From a virus, in IMG/VR virus record IMGVR_UViG_3300008952_000012, positions 1 through 64,000 of that record: a DNA stretch of 64,000 nt. One strand, written 5' to 3'. The notes below the pieces were generated by a model. The model saw only the letters and a list, made by a program, of their open reading frames with translations. It searched no databases and was not told where the DNA came from. The translations under genes and the position numbers were made by a program. Below are positions 51,801-60,928 of the stretch, in pieces. The first letter of the stretch is position 1. Every line of letters starts with the position of its first letter.

Positions 51801-54029
51801 TCTGGCCTAAACGATGACCCAATAAATGAGGACACCATCGGAGTTGACGGTGGAACTCTTTCTGTCGAGTACGCTGACCTGAATAGCGACGGTGTAATTG
51901 ACGTAGAGCCGGAAGCAGAGATCGATCAAATCGAACGCGTGTGTTTCACGCTCCCCGCAGAGGTGAACCTCGTAGAGTACGGAACTGCTAGGTATGACGT
52001 TTTACGATTAGACGACATGTTTGGCGACGAAAAGCACTGGTGGGTTGAGGCAATAACCTCAGCGCACTGGCCCATGAATGAATGGTATAGCTTTTTGGAG
52101 GATGTGCCAGCCCTGGGACTCGTCAATGAGTTGACGGTTACGGAAACCGGCGCAAATACAGACACTCTTATTACGTCTGCCCCAACGACTAATGTCGATT
52201 TAACCCAGTACCTTAAGCGCGGGGATATGGTCAAGGGTATCGAGAACCCGCTTGTGACCGCGACCGAAGAGTGGTTTGGGATTGTTGACTCCGTTACTTA
52301 CAACGGAGCGACATCAACAATAACCCTGGTGCCAGGAACCGGTTTTTCGCCGGGAGTTGTGTTTACCGGGCAGTTATTCTTTAGGTCCCTTGGGGTCAAT
52401 AACAGGCTCGTCCTGGATAGAAATCAGGCCCTACCAGCCACCATCGAGGACTTGCGGTTCACGCTTGGGCACCCATCAATTGGAACGGGGCGCGTGTACT
52501 TCAAAGACAAGACCTTCTTTGAGGCCGACCCCAAGACAGTGTTTACCTACACTGATCAGAAGACGCAAAAAGACTGGTACTTGCGACCCTCTCCGGCAGA
52601 GAAGGCTCTCATTTACAAATCGTCACACAGCGACACAGATTTACGTCTGGACAACACTTCTGACCCAGCTAAGCCCTGGAGGTACTTGGTCTCGGAAGAA
52701 ACCGACTTCTTCAAACACAACATCCTGCCAGGAGACAAGCTGAGCGTACTCTCTAAGGTGTTGTGGTCTGAGGCGTTCATGTCCGGGCTTGAAGAGGAGA
52801 AGAACCTTCTGGTTGGTGGTAAGACGCTGGCGGTGTCTGTGAATGACGCTATTCGGACATGCACGTTTAGCGGACCCAATCCGATGACCCTTGACGACGT
52901 GGTTGCTGATATCAACAGGCAGCTTGGGGACGTTCTGTTCGCAGACGTATTTCAGTATAATATTGAGGGCGTTGGCCCAGGTGCTCCCCCCAGCGAAGAA
53001 GTAGACGGGCCGGGATATAGGATTAGGATATTCTCTAGCCACGACATCATGCTGGTGACGCAGGGGACAATCGGAATCCTCTCTGACCTTAGATTTAGCG
53101 ATAGGGATAACACGCCTACGCCGCAACTGATCGGTGAGTACACGGTGTCCGGCCTTGAGTACATAGAAGCCGCAGGACCGATAGCCGCCAAAACAAGGAT
53201 ACGCCTAACGGTCGGGTCAACTGAGCCCGATACGCTGGAGACTTACATCCAGACATTGGCGTTGAATTCAGACGACGACGGTGATGATGTTTGGGATAGG
53301 TACTATGATCTTCTCTTCATCGAAATCCACAGGGACAAAAACCAGAGGGTTTACCCAGCAGACATGGAGACCGATGAGACCGGACTACACTATGCCTACA
53401 TAAAGCTCACGTCTTACGACCCAAACACGTCCACAGGGATCGTCCCAGACGAAAGTCAGTTAGAGCCATACAACTACAATTCTCTTGGATACGAGGTTGT
53501 TGTAGAGAACGAAAACTACTCGTATAGCCTTGGTGAGGACTCCAGTCTGAAAACCACGTCTGTGGTTCTGGATACGGTTGCCGACAGCTTTGAGAAAGTG
53601 TTCGAGGTAACCGGGGCTAGTGTGACGATTGGGTATGATCGCTCTGATACGGTGGCTTCCGTACAAAGCTACCTTTTGCAAAGAGACGCCCGAGTTGTTT
53701 GCAATAACCCACTGGCACGTCACTTCTTCCCCGCGTATCCAATGTTTTCCATTGAGCACACGGGGACACTTCTTAACAGTGAATTGAAGGATAAAATAGC
53801 TGACTTCTTGTCATCTCTGTATCCAAACAGGCCACTTGAGGTGTTTGATCTTACGTCAGTTCTTACAAAGACAGGCAGCAGCTACATGCTTATGCCGCAG
53901 GAGGCCGCGTTTTTGGTCCACAGATCTGACAGAAGAATCAAAGTTATTAGAAGCAAGAATATTGTATTCCTCGGCAATCAGTACCACATCATGGAAGACC
54001 TAAGCCGAGTCACGATTAACGGGGAATAA
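45879..54029 (+). CDS. Giant Baseplate_J-like wedge protein, 2716 aa
   Basis: Residues 60-260 match Baseplate_J (gp47/gpJ): NVRVYFNSAKTVGVDSSIIF, and SVGFSGGITEETNEEFLARA near 215-234 is the family signature. Typical members have 300-500 residues; here over 2200 residues follow. These are Pro/Gly/Asp/Trp-rich beta domains, with LDIDDDGTTTD and YADLNSDGVIDV calcium-type loops (about 1578 and 1999). The end (2590-2716) returns to an alpha/beta domain (IADFLSSLYPNRPLEVFDLT) like the last domain of gpJ proteins. So the insert sits inside a normal wedge protein, and may form tail-fibre or baseplate spikes. Confidence 0.8.
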   Translation: MATENLKRFMTERLLDLDPTLSDQAGSLMFTKVIDPLVARLGVDPLGVDIGTFILARLQEEFPELDVNSPGSVLKDVLVAPLALILEPLRREIFFLRTQNSLADATALSEPEMDALLSNILSERLNGANALGNVRVYFNSAKTVGVDSSIIFSTADGINFTPTSPSTYFPENFTRSGNHWYIDISVRSMEATIEANVPKNSIKFVNGLDNVARVTNSVGFSGGITEETNEEFLARAERSLSERSLNTERGIETDLFNKFSDITSIRVIGHGEPEMQRDILEAECNRDVTETLGPLIYMSADWATREVISGNITAMGAVAPMMENGFPFTNTIVFNAPPGGWDIDLKTKMLKAKYLRVSDGNQYYHNTMLNRVRVIDEIKEHMSGDIYVRTKDFEVFPPPADIFSEGTSVSVSGRTDGPHHGLNKHSWQGSDFKMIGGGDDALDYVTGAHLPFTDHIDTEFDFVDVPGSVIAGRDFLVVVSRGKFDDDMDPVDANTEWSKKIMTFPLLKHFGHEDLGVGRSDGFLVSKDRILYKGEANFEYEPNLEYSGLREHTHIRDFGGPKLSDWEEDDAQDIVWGGIDKEDYGRRPGVAIEGKKVNQLGMDSAPTSLEISDNGNAEPQECDIILNQSQTPWSARGIQEGDYVACTVYAETYGGDPYKGKLTDADEAMLWHAWGRIKKVGFGSPWRLRVEGLDWRPLHTGKLLEFSPVARAEVTIHEPLEHLGFDTDQLLEEPMGVPGEETRYLFGKVEWFSGSPGSWRNYPFGPVAEPEAYFPGTAYDFKKAGCTRDAWQQEGTQGGYKTNIDQAALGNVLYNASTVIGTTVDLHFKILGHGRGDGTMPPPPGTPYAQIRDDYTIIVPWDAAFAPASNSTADKGIAAKNLMIAFRDLVNEGSHPHHIDTLAVPANPTRTFPAYLEFDPIADADPVDLAAGTAFVQFHFLSLIYHELANQWEVFGAAVDTAVTDAFPGTGFFTNITSLDISGNIGAGDTGKLFDSPEAVSPGQKATAAAICEAINAASGQAVFDGFLGMSGLLKAYLKYPSQAADEPCTFIVECLDPVTALPPGGNGWTVRVIPDGHATPVPSQIEHPVWDGGYNYSWPINETGYPEGNVNGGYIGGFGARKQVVGKEPVTWPHDGFPSVPVFDFNHPDSKPVPALTGTVAGSDTDDYWGVVDQEEHPDHATPYEELGSVVASGGSATDSPPTYDAGTNIFVFRLNNVPAAEPTNSTDSPMLRIVMEVELPGPAESTSSSLPIGTKYPETKTYKLLFTDDGNGNIVYDPAWVLPSDDYDPANPDDHPHGNVQAALGDWLDTANSKINYTTGEIRLAFKEDFELSWPNWSNPNADWGGTPGDTFEWPPGYDPLGPPRGYTFHPNWTTLGSDPAPYKYDGGTVPVLEKPHVAGELLHPVFWAGYTYVKNPYRAFYTVYRGMSELLTPTGVNTPSYDEFAFLPAHRRPNPVPHGYPAHEPIHTTMPSGYYGDMWESESLGNNRIFSNFGFDDTANEVRMVWIRLGKPFNVVHPSIGGTPSEKCFTAELVDLDGAQDDITALGVPQEPEYSGYTKNRYRHYIPKEIAGNPNPDALDIDDDGTTTDVMVQPTSLPLVGGSTSIDDVDKEYPDLDFTDKPEPNEKGLSGFLIPYPMGNNYDMLNMPFGSSMNKPMSDVDLLEHQVAHLYEGFDMAAEDSLLTISGIPGGTPFPTRFGVPLEIVNNQVHIGGMTDVYLKPGATTEATSEEIRIQPEAPVVPYVDGGEVVFAGSDGKIDCLDNPVHFNSPTLHAELTALFGSNPRPLDNLVLEILDPPSPEIQPTFFRIIHTFSSMTNSGVKIDGEFPESLGLGFDNLRFRVMKECSTNLVEPLTILKQGDDLIVHENEMSAFSPSGYQFGANPVTAALYLHIDSEINYGEYRIEGINLNTLILTTAIDEEGTNLKYRIYTKQGTGLDMPMVRVKNVSLAGDNGGLEVPYKHPVDVVSSDFSGLNDDPINEDTIGVDGGTLSVEYADLNSDGVIDVEPEAEIDQIERVCFTLPAEVNLVEYGTARYDVLRLDDMFGDEKHWWVEAITSAHWPMNEWYSFLEDVPALGLVNELTVTETGANTDTLITSAPTTNVDLTQYLKRGDMVKGIENPLVTATEEWFGIVDSVTYNGATSTITLVPGTGFSPGVVFTGQLFFRSLGVNNRLVLDRNQALPATIEDLRFTLGHPSIGTGRVYFKDKTFFEADPKTVFTYTDQKTQKDWYLRPSPAEKALIYKSSHSDTDLRLDNTSDPAKPWRYLVSEETDFFKHNILPGDKLSVLSKVLWSEAFMSGLEEEKNLLVGGKTLAVSVNDAIRTCTFSGPNPMTLDDVVADINRQLGDVLFADVFQYNIEGVGPGAPPSEEVDGPGYRIRIFSSHDIMLVTQGTIGILSDLRFSDRDNTPTPQLIGEYTVSGLEYIEAAGPIAAKTRIRLTVGSTEPDTLETYIQTLALNSDDDGDDVWDRYYDLLFIEIHRDKNQRVYPADMETDETGLHYAYIKLTSYDPNTSTGIVPDESQLEPYNYNSLGYEVVVENENYSYSLGEDSSLKTTSVVLDTVADSFEKVFEVTGASVTIGYDRSDTVASVQSYLLQRDARVVCNNPLARHFFPAYPMFSIEHTGTLLNSELKDKIADFLSSLYPNRPLEVFDLTSVLTKTGSSYMLMPQEAAFLVHRSDRRIKVIRSKNIVFLGNQYHIMEDLSRVTINGE

Positions 54030-54035
54030 TACGTT

Positions 54036-57000
54036 ATGGCGCAGCTACCTGTATCCCCCACATGGGACCTTATAGACTACACGTTTAGAGCTTCGGATAG
54101 CGATATCTACGGCACTGGTGCGCGGTTCCTTGGTGATACGGTTTCTAGTATTGAGGGCCTCTCGTACATCCAGTACCCCCACAACGTTGTTATTGATGAC
54201 GCGTACGTATCGTTTATTGCCAAGACGTCAGACTCCATAGCTGCAATCAAGGAGACAAGCTCTCTCATAGTGTCCGCAGAAATAAACGGCGGCATACCAG
54301 AGAACTTCTCTATTGAGTTTGACATCTTCTTAAGTGAGGACCTGCCTAAGCAGGCCAGCAATAAGGAAAATCGCTTATTCGTTGGGGCAACCAACGTACA
54401 GGGGTACTCGGCAGGTTTCATATTCAGCAGAGAAGGTATCCATGTAGCCAATTCTCCTGACGATCCAAGCCCCGTTATTCTTGGTGGGTCTTCGTCCGTT
54501 ATGTTTAAGGACGACGGTTCCCCTGTGGACGGGCTGTTTATCAGGGCTGTTGTAAGCGGCGAGGACGGGCGGCTATACGTGTACGCCGAGTCTTCGGAGA
54601 AGGCCTACTATACAGAGAAGAACATAACCGATGCGGAGTTGTTGGCCTCCAGGGCAGCTAAATTCGCAGTCTCCCCGCTTGGCGACGCTGTGATCATTCA
54701 TGGGTCTGCCCTGTCTGCCGCCATGCAGGTTGAGCTAGGCATGCTCCCGCCAGGAGAAGATACTGCCATTGGGCAGGACGTTTCTTTTTCGATTGGGTCA
54801 TTAAGGCTGTCTGGGGCCAAGAGGTTCCCCAAGGACAGGCCGGAGGCTTCAATTGTCGCCCAAAGCCAAATAGTTGTTGGGCAAGCAATGGTGCTCAATG
54901 GCACGCAGAGTTCAGACAAGATGGCGAGGCCGCTAGACTTCTTCTGGGAAATAGACTTAGCCCCCGAGGAAAGCACGGCAAAGATGCAGGGGGCCAAGCA
55001 CTCCGAGTGCTCGGTTACGATACCAGCCCCTGACCCGCTAGACCCACCAATCGAGGTAGCCCAGCTTGTATTCATTGAGGCATCACTAAAGCATAATGAT
55101 TATAAGTTAATACTCGAACTCGGTGGGCCGGGAGGGTCTCTCACAACTGACATCGACTTCGTGGCCAAAGAGATACGTGTAAATCTTGAGGCTGATTTAG
55201 CAGGGGACCCCGCCACAACAGTCGCAGACTTCTTAGCGTCGTTCTCAGACACGTTGGCTGCCGGGTACAATATGAAGGTCTCTGGCGGAGAAGACCTCAC
55301 AACGGGCACCGTTTACCCAAGAATAGTAAAAGCTCTATTTACAGAGGGCACCGTTGCATCTGGGAACGAGATGGTCCAACCGGGCGTGTTCTTGTTTTCC
55401 GGAGGGGTTGGGTCAGACCTCACGTCGCCAATCTTTATTCCGGACGTCCCCGGTACCTACATACTCAGCCTGATTGTCCACAACGGCATTAGGCAGAGCC
55501 GAAAAGACCTACAGGTTGTTACCGCCACGGTTTCCGAGCAGCTTCTCGGACACAGGCCGAATTCTACGTACATCTTCAAGTACCTCCCAGACTTTTGGAA
55601 TCTAGTCTCGGATAAAAAGCAGCTATCAGCAATATGGTCTGCCATGACGCAGGCAGTATCATCAGAGTTACTTGTTGCTTGGCAGAACGATTATGGGAAG
55701 GCCCTACGAGACATATCTCGTAGATACCAGCGTCGATGGCTGCACCACGATTGTGCGATTGAGATCCCACCAGATACGCCAGTTGATTTAATCTTCAACG
55801 AGACGGCTGAGTATGGAACACAGCCAGACAAACTTAGCGTCAACCCCATAGCCGAGGGAACTCATACAAAGATTTCCTACATCGTAAGTCCCGAGTTGGT
55901 GCAGCCGGTTCAGGTCGGGAAGGGCTTGGTATTTAGTGACATTGGGCCACCAGAACCCATAGAGATTACAGAGGTCTCTTATGTGGACGACACGGTCGGG
56001 TGGAAGATTTCGAGCAAGCTCACCTCATTCCCTGTTTACGACCTCATAGCTGAGCGTACCGGAGGCTACTTCGTACAAGACCCTGATGACGTAATCGTTG
56101 TAACGCCGGTAAAAAGTGCGGTTCTGTATGAGCCAACGTACCCGTTCTCAAAGATAAACCAAGAGACTGATCGCGTACGCTTGTACAAAAAGGATGGGAC
56201 CACAGTCACAAGCCCTGTTGTCGAGTTCGGTCCCGGGGGGAAAAAGAACACGATCAGACTTGATATTGAGAGAGAAGAGGCAGACGGGCTAGCCAGAAGG
56301 TGGGATCATCTTCGAGAGGTTCAGTACCAGTCTCTTTGGCAGGGACCATACTTATCAATATTCCAGACGTTCTACTTTAGTGATGATGTTGTTTTTGAGA
56401 ATGGCGATCTTGCAAAGATCCAGATTATTGATCCGTACACTAGCGCAGAGGTCGATGTCCACCTTCCCATATACGCATTTGTGGACAACGATCTATTTGT
56501 ACAGTGGGAACCGTTAATAAGCTCGCTAAATGCCGCCGCTAAACTAAATGGTGATGAGAAGGTATGGACAGAAGAGGACCTTAAAGAGTTGGGCTGGAAG
56601 CTCACCGCCCTCGTCAAGCACAAGGAAACTTTTAAGAAAGAAGATCTAGTCTCCATACCCATCCTTGGCGAGACCACCGTGACCCCAGAGGGGCTCAAGG
56701 AGAGGTTCGACTTCGATGTAAGGGACAACAGGATAGCTTTTAAGCCACTCCTTTCTGGGGCGGTGGACCTTGTTTCGACTACGGTAATCGCAGACGACGT
56801 ACCTATACAGTGCTGGTCAGCCACGCTTAAACCTGACTTTTCGTACCACCCAGCCCTAAGCGATATTGTAAATTCTGTTTCTATACTTGATTCGGATATG
56901 GCGCAGGAGATGGGGTTCTACTCTGTTGTCCTAGAGGACGGGCCCGCTGGTACATACAAGCTTTTGGGGGTATCCGAGGACGGCACCAAGATCCTTCTCG

Positions 57001-60000
57001 ACAAGAGAGCCGCCGACCACACCGTAACAAGCCTGAAGAATGTTAAGTTCCATGCGCCAACGAAGAGTGCGTTCACTCCCGGCGTAGACACGTACTGGGC
57101 TGAGATCTCTTACTTCGACAACGTAAAAACAGTTGAAGGGAACTTCGGGCTATTTGTTGGGTTCCCTGAGGAGCTTGTACACAGCTATGATGAGAACCTG
57201 GATTACTTGAGTGTGATCAAGTCTCTGTGGTTCGCTTTCCTAAGCGGGCCTCACTTTGACAACCTCAAGATGGGCGTCCAGGCACTGTTCAACCTTCCCT
57301 ACGCAGAGGTTCGTGGGCAGATAACATTTATTGACCCGCCCACAGATGTCGAGCCTGGGCACATCGTCATGGTTGACGCCGACAACAGGACCTATAACTA
57401 CAGCTACCCAGAGAACGCGGAGTTGGCCATAAACCCGGACACGGGCAGGACCATCAAGGCGTTCAATCTGATCGAGGATGAGAGCACACTTAGTGAGGAA
57501 GAGGCCGCTATTTTAGCGGATGCGAAAGTAGCCCCGTACACCAAGCTTGTGGATGTGGTCATGATTGAGGACTACATCTCAAACCCGGACCTAATCGAGA
57601 GGCAGTTCGGAGGCAACGTAAGACACTACGTGGACGACGAAGGGGTTGTGCACGACATAGACGAGCCCCCAACTATTATAGAGAAATACCACAAGTTTAT
57701 AGTTGACGTCCCTCTAGAGGTAGCCCGGACGACCCAGGTATTTCCGCTCGTAAAGACCTTCCTGAAAGAGGCCAAGCCCGCATACACCGACTTCATATTA
57801 CTAGGCTCTCTAAGGCTCTCAGATGAGGTCAGCGTGGTCGAAGAGACTATCCTGAAGCCAACCTTGCTTCTGAAAGATACGCCTCACACAGAGCCGTACT
57901 GGGCCCTGTACGATGGTTTGGGAACCAGCTACTCAGCGATGGCCCCGACTATGAGCGGCGGCCAGCCGGTCCTTGACCCTGACACCGGTTTACCGATGTG
58001 GCATTCGGAGCAAGTAGAGCAGGCGGTGATACCTGCGGAGCGGGAGCTTCTTACGTGGCCCGTCGAGAGAACGAAGGAAAAGGTAGCTGGAATAGATAAT
58101 GAGGCGCTTGAGAGCCTTAACGCTACCGTCCTCTCTCCCCCATCCGGGTATACGTTTGAGTACACGGACGACGGGATGGGGAATCAGATTGAACCGGTTA
58201 GACTCACAATCCACGCAACGAATCAGCTTGGGACTACGATAACTACGGGACCGAACACCTGGAGCTTCACAGATCTGGGTGAGTTGCTAATCAACAGCGG
58301 CCCCAACTCCGGCGTTAACACTGTGTGGAAAAGCATAGGTTTCTACGTCCCTGGGGACCCAAAATTCTACACGGTCGATGTTACATCTTCTCTTTTGAGC
58401 TTCACCCCTGTAGTTGGGACCCCGGTAGCGTGCGTAATCGTATTCGATGCGCCATTCCCTATGAACGCAAACATTCTCAATGGGATGGACTTGTCGTTTT
58501 ACCTCTTAACAGAAGAGGTGGCCAACCTCCCAGCACCGGTGATTACTTACTGGGACGATGAGGATGTTAAGGAGAAGTTTGAGTCTGGTTACTGTGAGGG
58601 GGTCTTAGATGACTATTCTGGCGATGGCTCGTGGAACAGTCGCCGCACTACCCTCGACATGGTCAACAGCATTAACTCCGACTTGGACGTTGTTAACAGC
58701 CGAGTATGGGTTCCAATCATTAAAGACACCACAGACAACGAGCTTGAGTTCGTTCCTGGGGAAGAGATAGACGTTCGCTATCTGGGGAACCCGGTTGACA
58801 ACGCATCTACCGGAGATGCCCTGAATGTTATTTGGAACGACGCGCCCCCCACGCTCCTTCATTATGGGTCTTCGTACCACCCGAAGATGCCCTTTGGTGC
58901 AAGCTCTCCGCAGAACAACCACCCCTATACGTACATGCTTTTAGGGTTTGAATCTGAGTATGGCCTAGAGAAGCCACAGCTAACCGGGGAGGAGTTAAAT
59001 AGCAGCCCGGACAGCTTGATGAACTATGGGCACGAGTCACGGCTTGATGTGCTTAAGGCTGTCTACGACTACGTGACCTCCATTGCCGGTGACCCAAACG
59101 ACATAACTCTGGTCGGGTCTATCAGCGGGGCCGTAGCCAGAATGGATGCGCTAGAGAATGGCGACCCCGTAGTAGACAGAGCCAACTCGGTACACTCTCC
59201 ATATTTCTTGCTAGAAACCATGTGGCAGGCCGATAAACTTATTAGCTACGGGCCAAAGGCTTTTGCGGATCTTATTACCACTAAATACATTCCCCTGGGT
59301 GGAATATCCGTAACAGACTTCCAGAACGCATCTCTTAATCTCCATCCGGAGGGCGGCTTTGTACTAGAGACCAGCATGTTCTATGACGATTTCTCTAAGG
59401 GAATGGGTAGCTGGATAACAAATACCCTGGCCCCGGGAGAGATTAGACATCAGATAGGGACCCTTTCTCCGAACGTTGCCAACCCAAGTGGGCATCCGAA
59501 CCAGACCGCCTACGTATTCTCACTTGGTGATTCTGGTACCACCCCTACTAGACTTCTTGAGTTGGACCGAGATTTCACAGTTTCAAGTGGCCTAATTATC
59601 CAGTACAAATGGGCTCACGGAGATTTCGAGGATAACGCTGGACACTTGGACATGGATAAGCCCGACGCCGGTGAAGACCTAAAGCTTTATTACAATCATA
59701 ATAATGGCGGGTGGGTTCTAGCTGATACACATGCAGCCACCCTTGCTACACAGGGCGATGACGTTGGGTGGCAGCTAAAAAATGTGATCATAGAGCCTCT
59801 GGGGGTGGCAAACGGGGACACGATTAGGATCAAGTGGGAACAGACCGCGTACGCACAAACCGCTGATAATTGGGCATTTGCTGACGTTAGGGTTTCCGAT
59901 CTGGTCGATCCGGTTAGTCCAGACAGCGTCCACTACCCAAACTGGGGGGAGCCTCCCATCGACCATACGTCAACAATCATTTTGGAAGAGAACTCCAGAA

Positions 60001-60917
60001 AGTGTGTTTCAGAGGTCCAGCAGCACCCATACAACCAACTCAAGAGTGAGAGCGAGCAGTTCATCCCAAGCTACAGCCCCGGGTATTACTCTTGGCAAAA
60101 GCCTGTGGCAGGGGCGAATGACGGTGGGCCAGGATGGAATGATGGTACAAACATAGACCTGGACGGGGGAGGGGTTATCGTTCCGGCAACCCCCGCTCCC
60201 CTACTGACTTGGGACTATCTCGATGTTGGCCGCCTTACGGACACGCCCACAAACTTAGACTTGTTCACCCAGAACACCGCCACAAAGCCGTTACAGAACA
60301 TCCACATTGGGTACAAGATCCGATGCTGGAAGGAACACCACCACACTCATGGGTTTACAGAGTTCTTTATTCCGCCCCCAAGCCTTAAACTGATAGAGCC
60401 GGGATCTTCCGGATATGACATTAGGCTCGGAGGCTTCTATTTTTGTAACGATGATCCAACGCGATCAACTGTGCCCACATCCGACCCAGACTCCTTCGAT
60501 GGGGTCATTGGCGGTAGCTGGCTGTTCCTGCGGCACAGTGAAACCGGGGATGAGATTGCTGTGACTGATTGGGTTTTTGAGGTAGGCACACATACCAACA
60601 AGCACATTGTGCCTAAAGGTCCGCTTAACGATGGCACCCAAACCTGGGTGCTTGGAAGAGACCCTGACCCGTTAGAACCCTTTGACCCAGGCCAAAGAAG
60701 CGATGGCCATATCTACGAACTTAATATTCCGGTACTTTCCCGTCCGGGTTATTATGACATCATAATCCGAAACTATCGACCCTGGTACATGCAGCCTGGA
60801 GCACCAAGACAAATTCACATGGATGAAATAGTTGCTCATAGGTCGTATTATTACGAAGTTGATGGATGGGGCGGCATCGCTTGGGGTACTGGTCCTTGGG
60901 GCGGCGCTGAAAGCTAG
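54036..60917 (+). CDS. Giant tail/baseplate protein, possibly gpI-like, 2293 aa
   Basis: Residues 1-250 resemble a LamG-type jelly roll. Residues 265-495 are PKD/Ig-like. Residues 505-575 (YIFKYLPDFWNLVSDKKQLS, then AWQNDYGKALRDISRRYQRR) have the pattern of tail protein I, which follows gpJ in myoviruses. A second gpI-like segment lies near 1050-1090 (VIKSLWFAFLSGPHFDNLKM). Residues 1780-1960 look like a MAM/jelly-roll carbohydrate-binding domain (DDFSKGMGSWITNT). The C-terminus ends GWGGIAWGTGPWGGAES. Likely a gpI homologue expanded with binding domains. Confidence 0.7.
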   Translation: MAQLPVSPTWDLIDYTFRASDSDIYGTGARFLGDTVSSIEGLSYIQYPHNVVIDDAYVSFIAKTSDSIAAIKETSSLIVSAEINGGIPENFSIEFDIFLSEDLPKQASNKENRLFVGATNVQGYSAGFIFSREGIHVANSPDDPSPVILGGSSSVMFKDDGSPVDGLFIRAVVSGEDGRLYVYAESSEKAYYTEKNITDAELLASRAAKFAVSPLGDAVIIHGSALSAAMQVELGMLPPGEDTAIGQDVSFSIGSLRLSGAKRFPKDRPEASIVAQSQIVVGQAMVLNGTQSSDKMARPLDFFWEIDLAPEESTAKMQGAKHSECSVTIPAPDPLDPPIEVAQLVFIEASLKHNDYKLILELGGPGGSLTTDIDFVAKEIRVNLEADLAGDPATTVADFLASFSDTLAAGYNMKVSGGEDLTTGTVYPRIVKALFTEGTVASGNEMVQPGVFLFSGGVGSDLTSPIFIPDVPGTYILSLIVHNGIRQSRKDLQVVTATVSEQLLGHRPNSTYIFKYLPDFWNLVSDKKQLSAIWSAMTQAVSSELLVAWQNDYGKALRDISRRYQRRWLHHDCAIEIPPDTPVDLIFNETAEYGTQPDKLSVNPIAEGTHTKISYIVSPELVQPVQVGKGLVFSDIGPPEPIEITEVSYVDDTVGWKISSKLTSFPVYDLIAERTGGYFVQDPDDVIVVTPVKSAVLYEPTYPFSKINQETDRVRLYKKDGTTVTSPVVEFGPGGKKNTIRLDIEREEADGLARRWDHLREVQYQSLWQGPYLSIFQTFYFSDDVVFENGDLAKIQIIDPYTSAEVDVHLPIYAFVDNDLFVQWEPLISSLNAAAKLNGDEKVWTEEDLKELGWKLTALVKHKETFKKEDLVSIPILGETTVTPEGLKERFDFDVRDNRIAFKPLLSGAVDLVSTTVIADDVPIQCWSATLKPDFSYHPALSDIVNSVSILDSDMAQEMGFYSVVLEDGPAGTYKLLGVSEDGTKILLDKRAADHTVTSLKNVKFHAPTKSAFTPGVDTYWAEISYFDNVKTVEGNFGLFVGFPEELVHSYDENLDYLSVIKSLWFAFLSGPHFDNLKMGVQALFNLPYAEVRGQITFIDPPTDVEPGHIVMVDADNRTYNYSYPENAELAINPDTGRTIKAFNLIEDESTLSEEEAAILADAKVAPYTKLVDVVMIEDYISNPDLIERQFGGNVRHYVDDEGVVHDIDEPPTIIEKYHKFIVDVPLEVARTTQVFPLVKTFLKEAKPAYTDFILLGSLRLSDEVSVVEETILKPTLLLKDTPHTEPYWALYDGLGTSYSAMAPTMSGGQPVLDPDTGLPMWHSEQVEQAVIPAERELLTWPVERTKEKVAGIDNEALESLNATVLSPPSGYTFEYTDDGMGNQIEPVRLTIHATNQLGTTITTGPNTWSFTDLGELLINSGPNSGVNTVWKSIGFYVPGDPKFYTVDVTSSLLSFTPVVGTPVACVIVFDAPFPMNANILNGMDLSFYLLTEEVANLPAPVITYWDDEDVKEKFESGYCEGVLDDYSGDGSWNSRRTTLDMVNSINSDLDVVNSRVWVPIIKDTTDNELEFVPGEEIDVRYLGNPVDNASTGDALNVIWNDAPPTLLHYGSSYHPKMPFGASSPQNNHPYTYMLLGFESEYGLEKPQLTGEELNSSPDSLMNYGHESRLDVLKAVYDYVTSIAGDPNDITLVGSISGAVARMDALENGDPVVDRANSVHSPYFLLETMWQADKLISYGPKAFADLITTKYIPLGGISVTDFQNASLNLHPEGGFVLETSMFYDDFSKGMGSWITNTLAPGEIRHQIGTLSPNVANPSGHPNQTAYVFSLGDSGTTPTRLLELDRDFTVSSGLIIQYKWAHGDFEDNAGHLDMDKPDAGEDLKLYYNHNNGGWVLADTHAATLATQGDDVGWQLKNVIIEPLGVANGDTIRIKWEQTAYAQTADNWAFADVRVSDLVDPVSPDSVHYPNWGEPPIDHTSTIILEENSRKCVSEVQQHPYNQLKSESEQFIPSYSPGYYSWQKPVAGANDGGPGWNDGTNIDLDGGGVIVPATPAPLLTWDYLDVGRLTDTPTNLDLFTQNTATKPLQNIHIGYKIRCWKEHHHTHGFTEFFIPPPSLKLIEPGSSGYDIRLGGFYFCNDDPTRSTVPTSDPDSFDGVIGGSWLFLRHSETGDEIAVTDWVFEVGTHTNKHIVPKGPLNDGTQTWVLGRDPDPLEPFDPGQRSDGHIYELNIPVLSRPGYYDIIIRNYRPWYMQPGAPRQIHMDEIVAHRSYYYEVDGWGGIAWGTGPWGGAES

Positions 60918-60928
60918 GAGATTTTATT

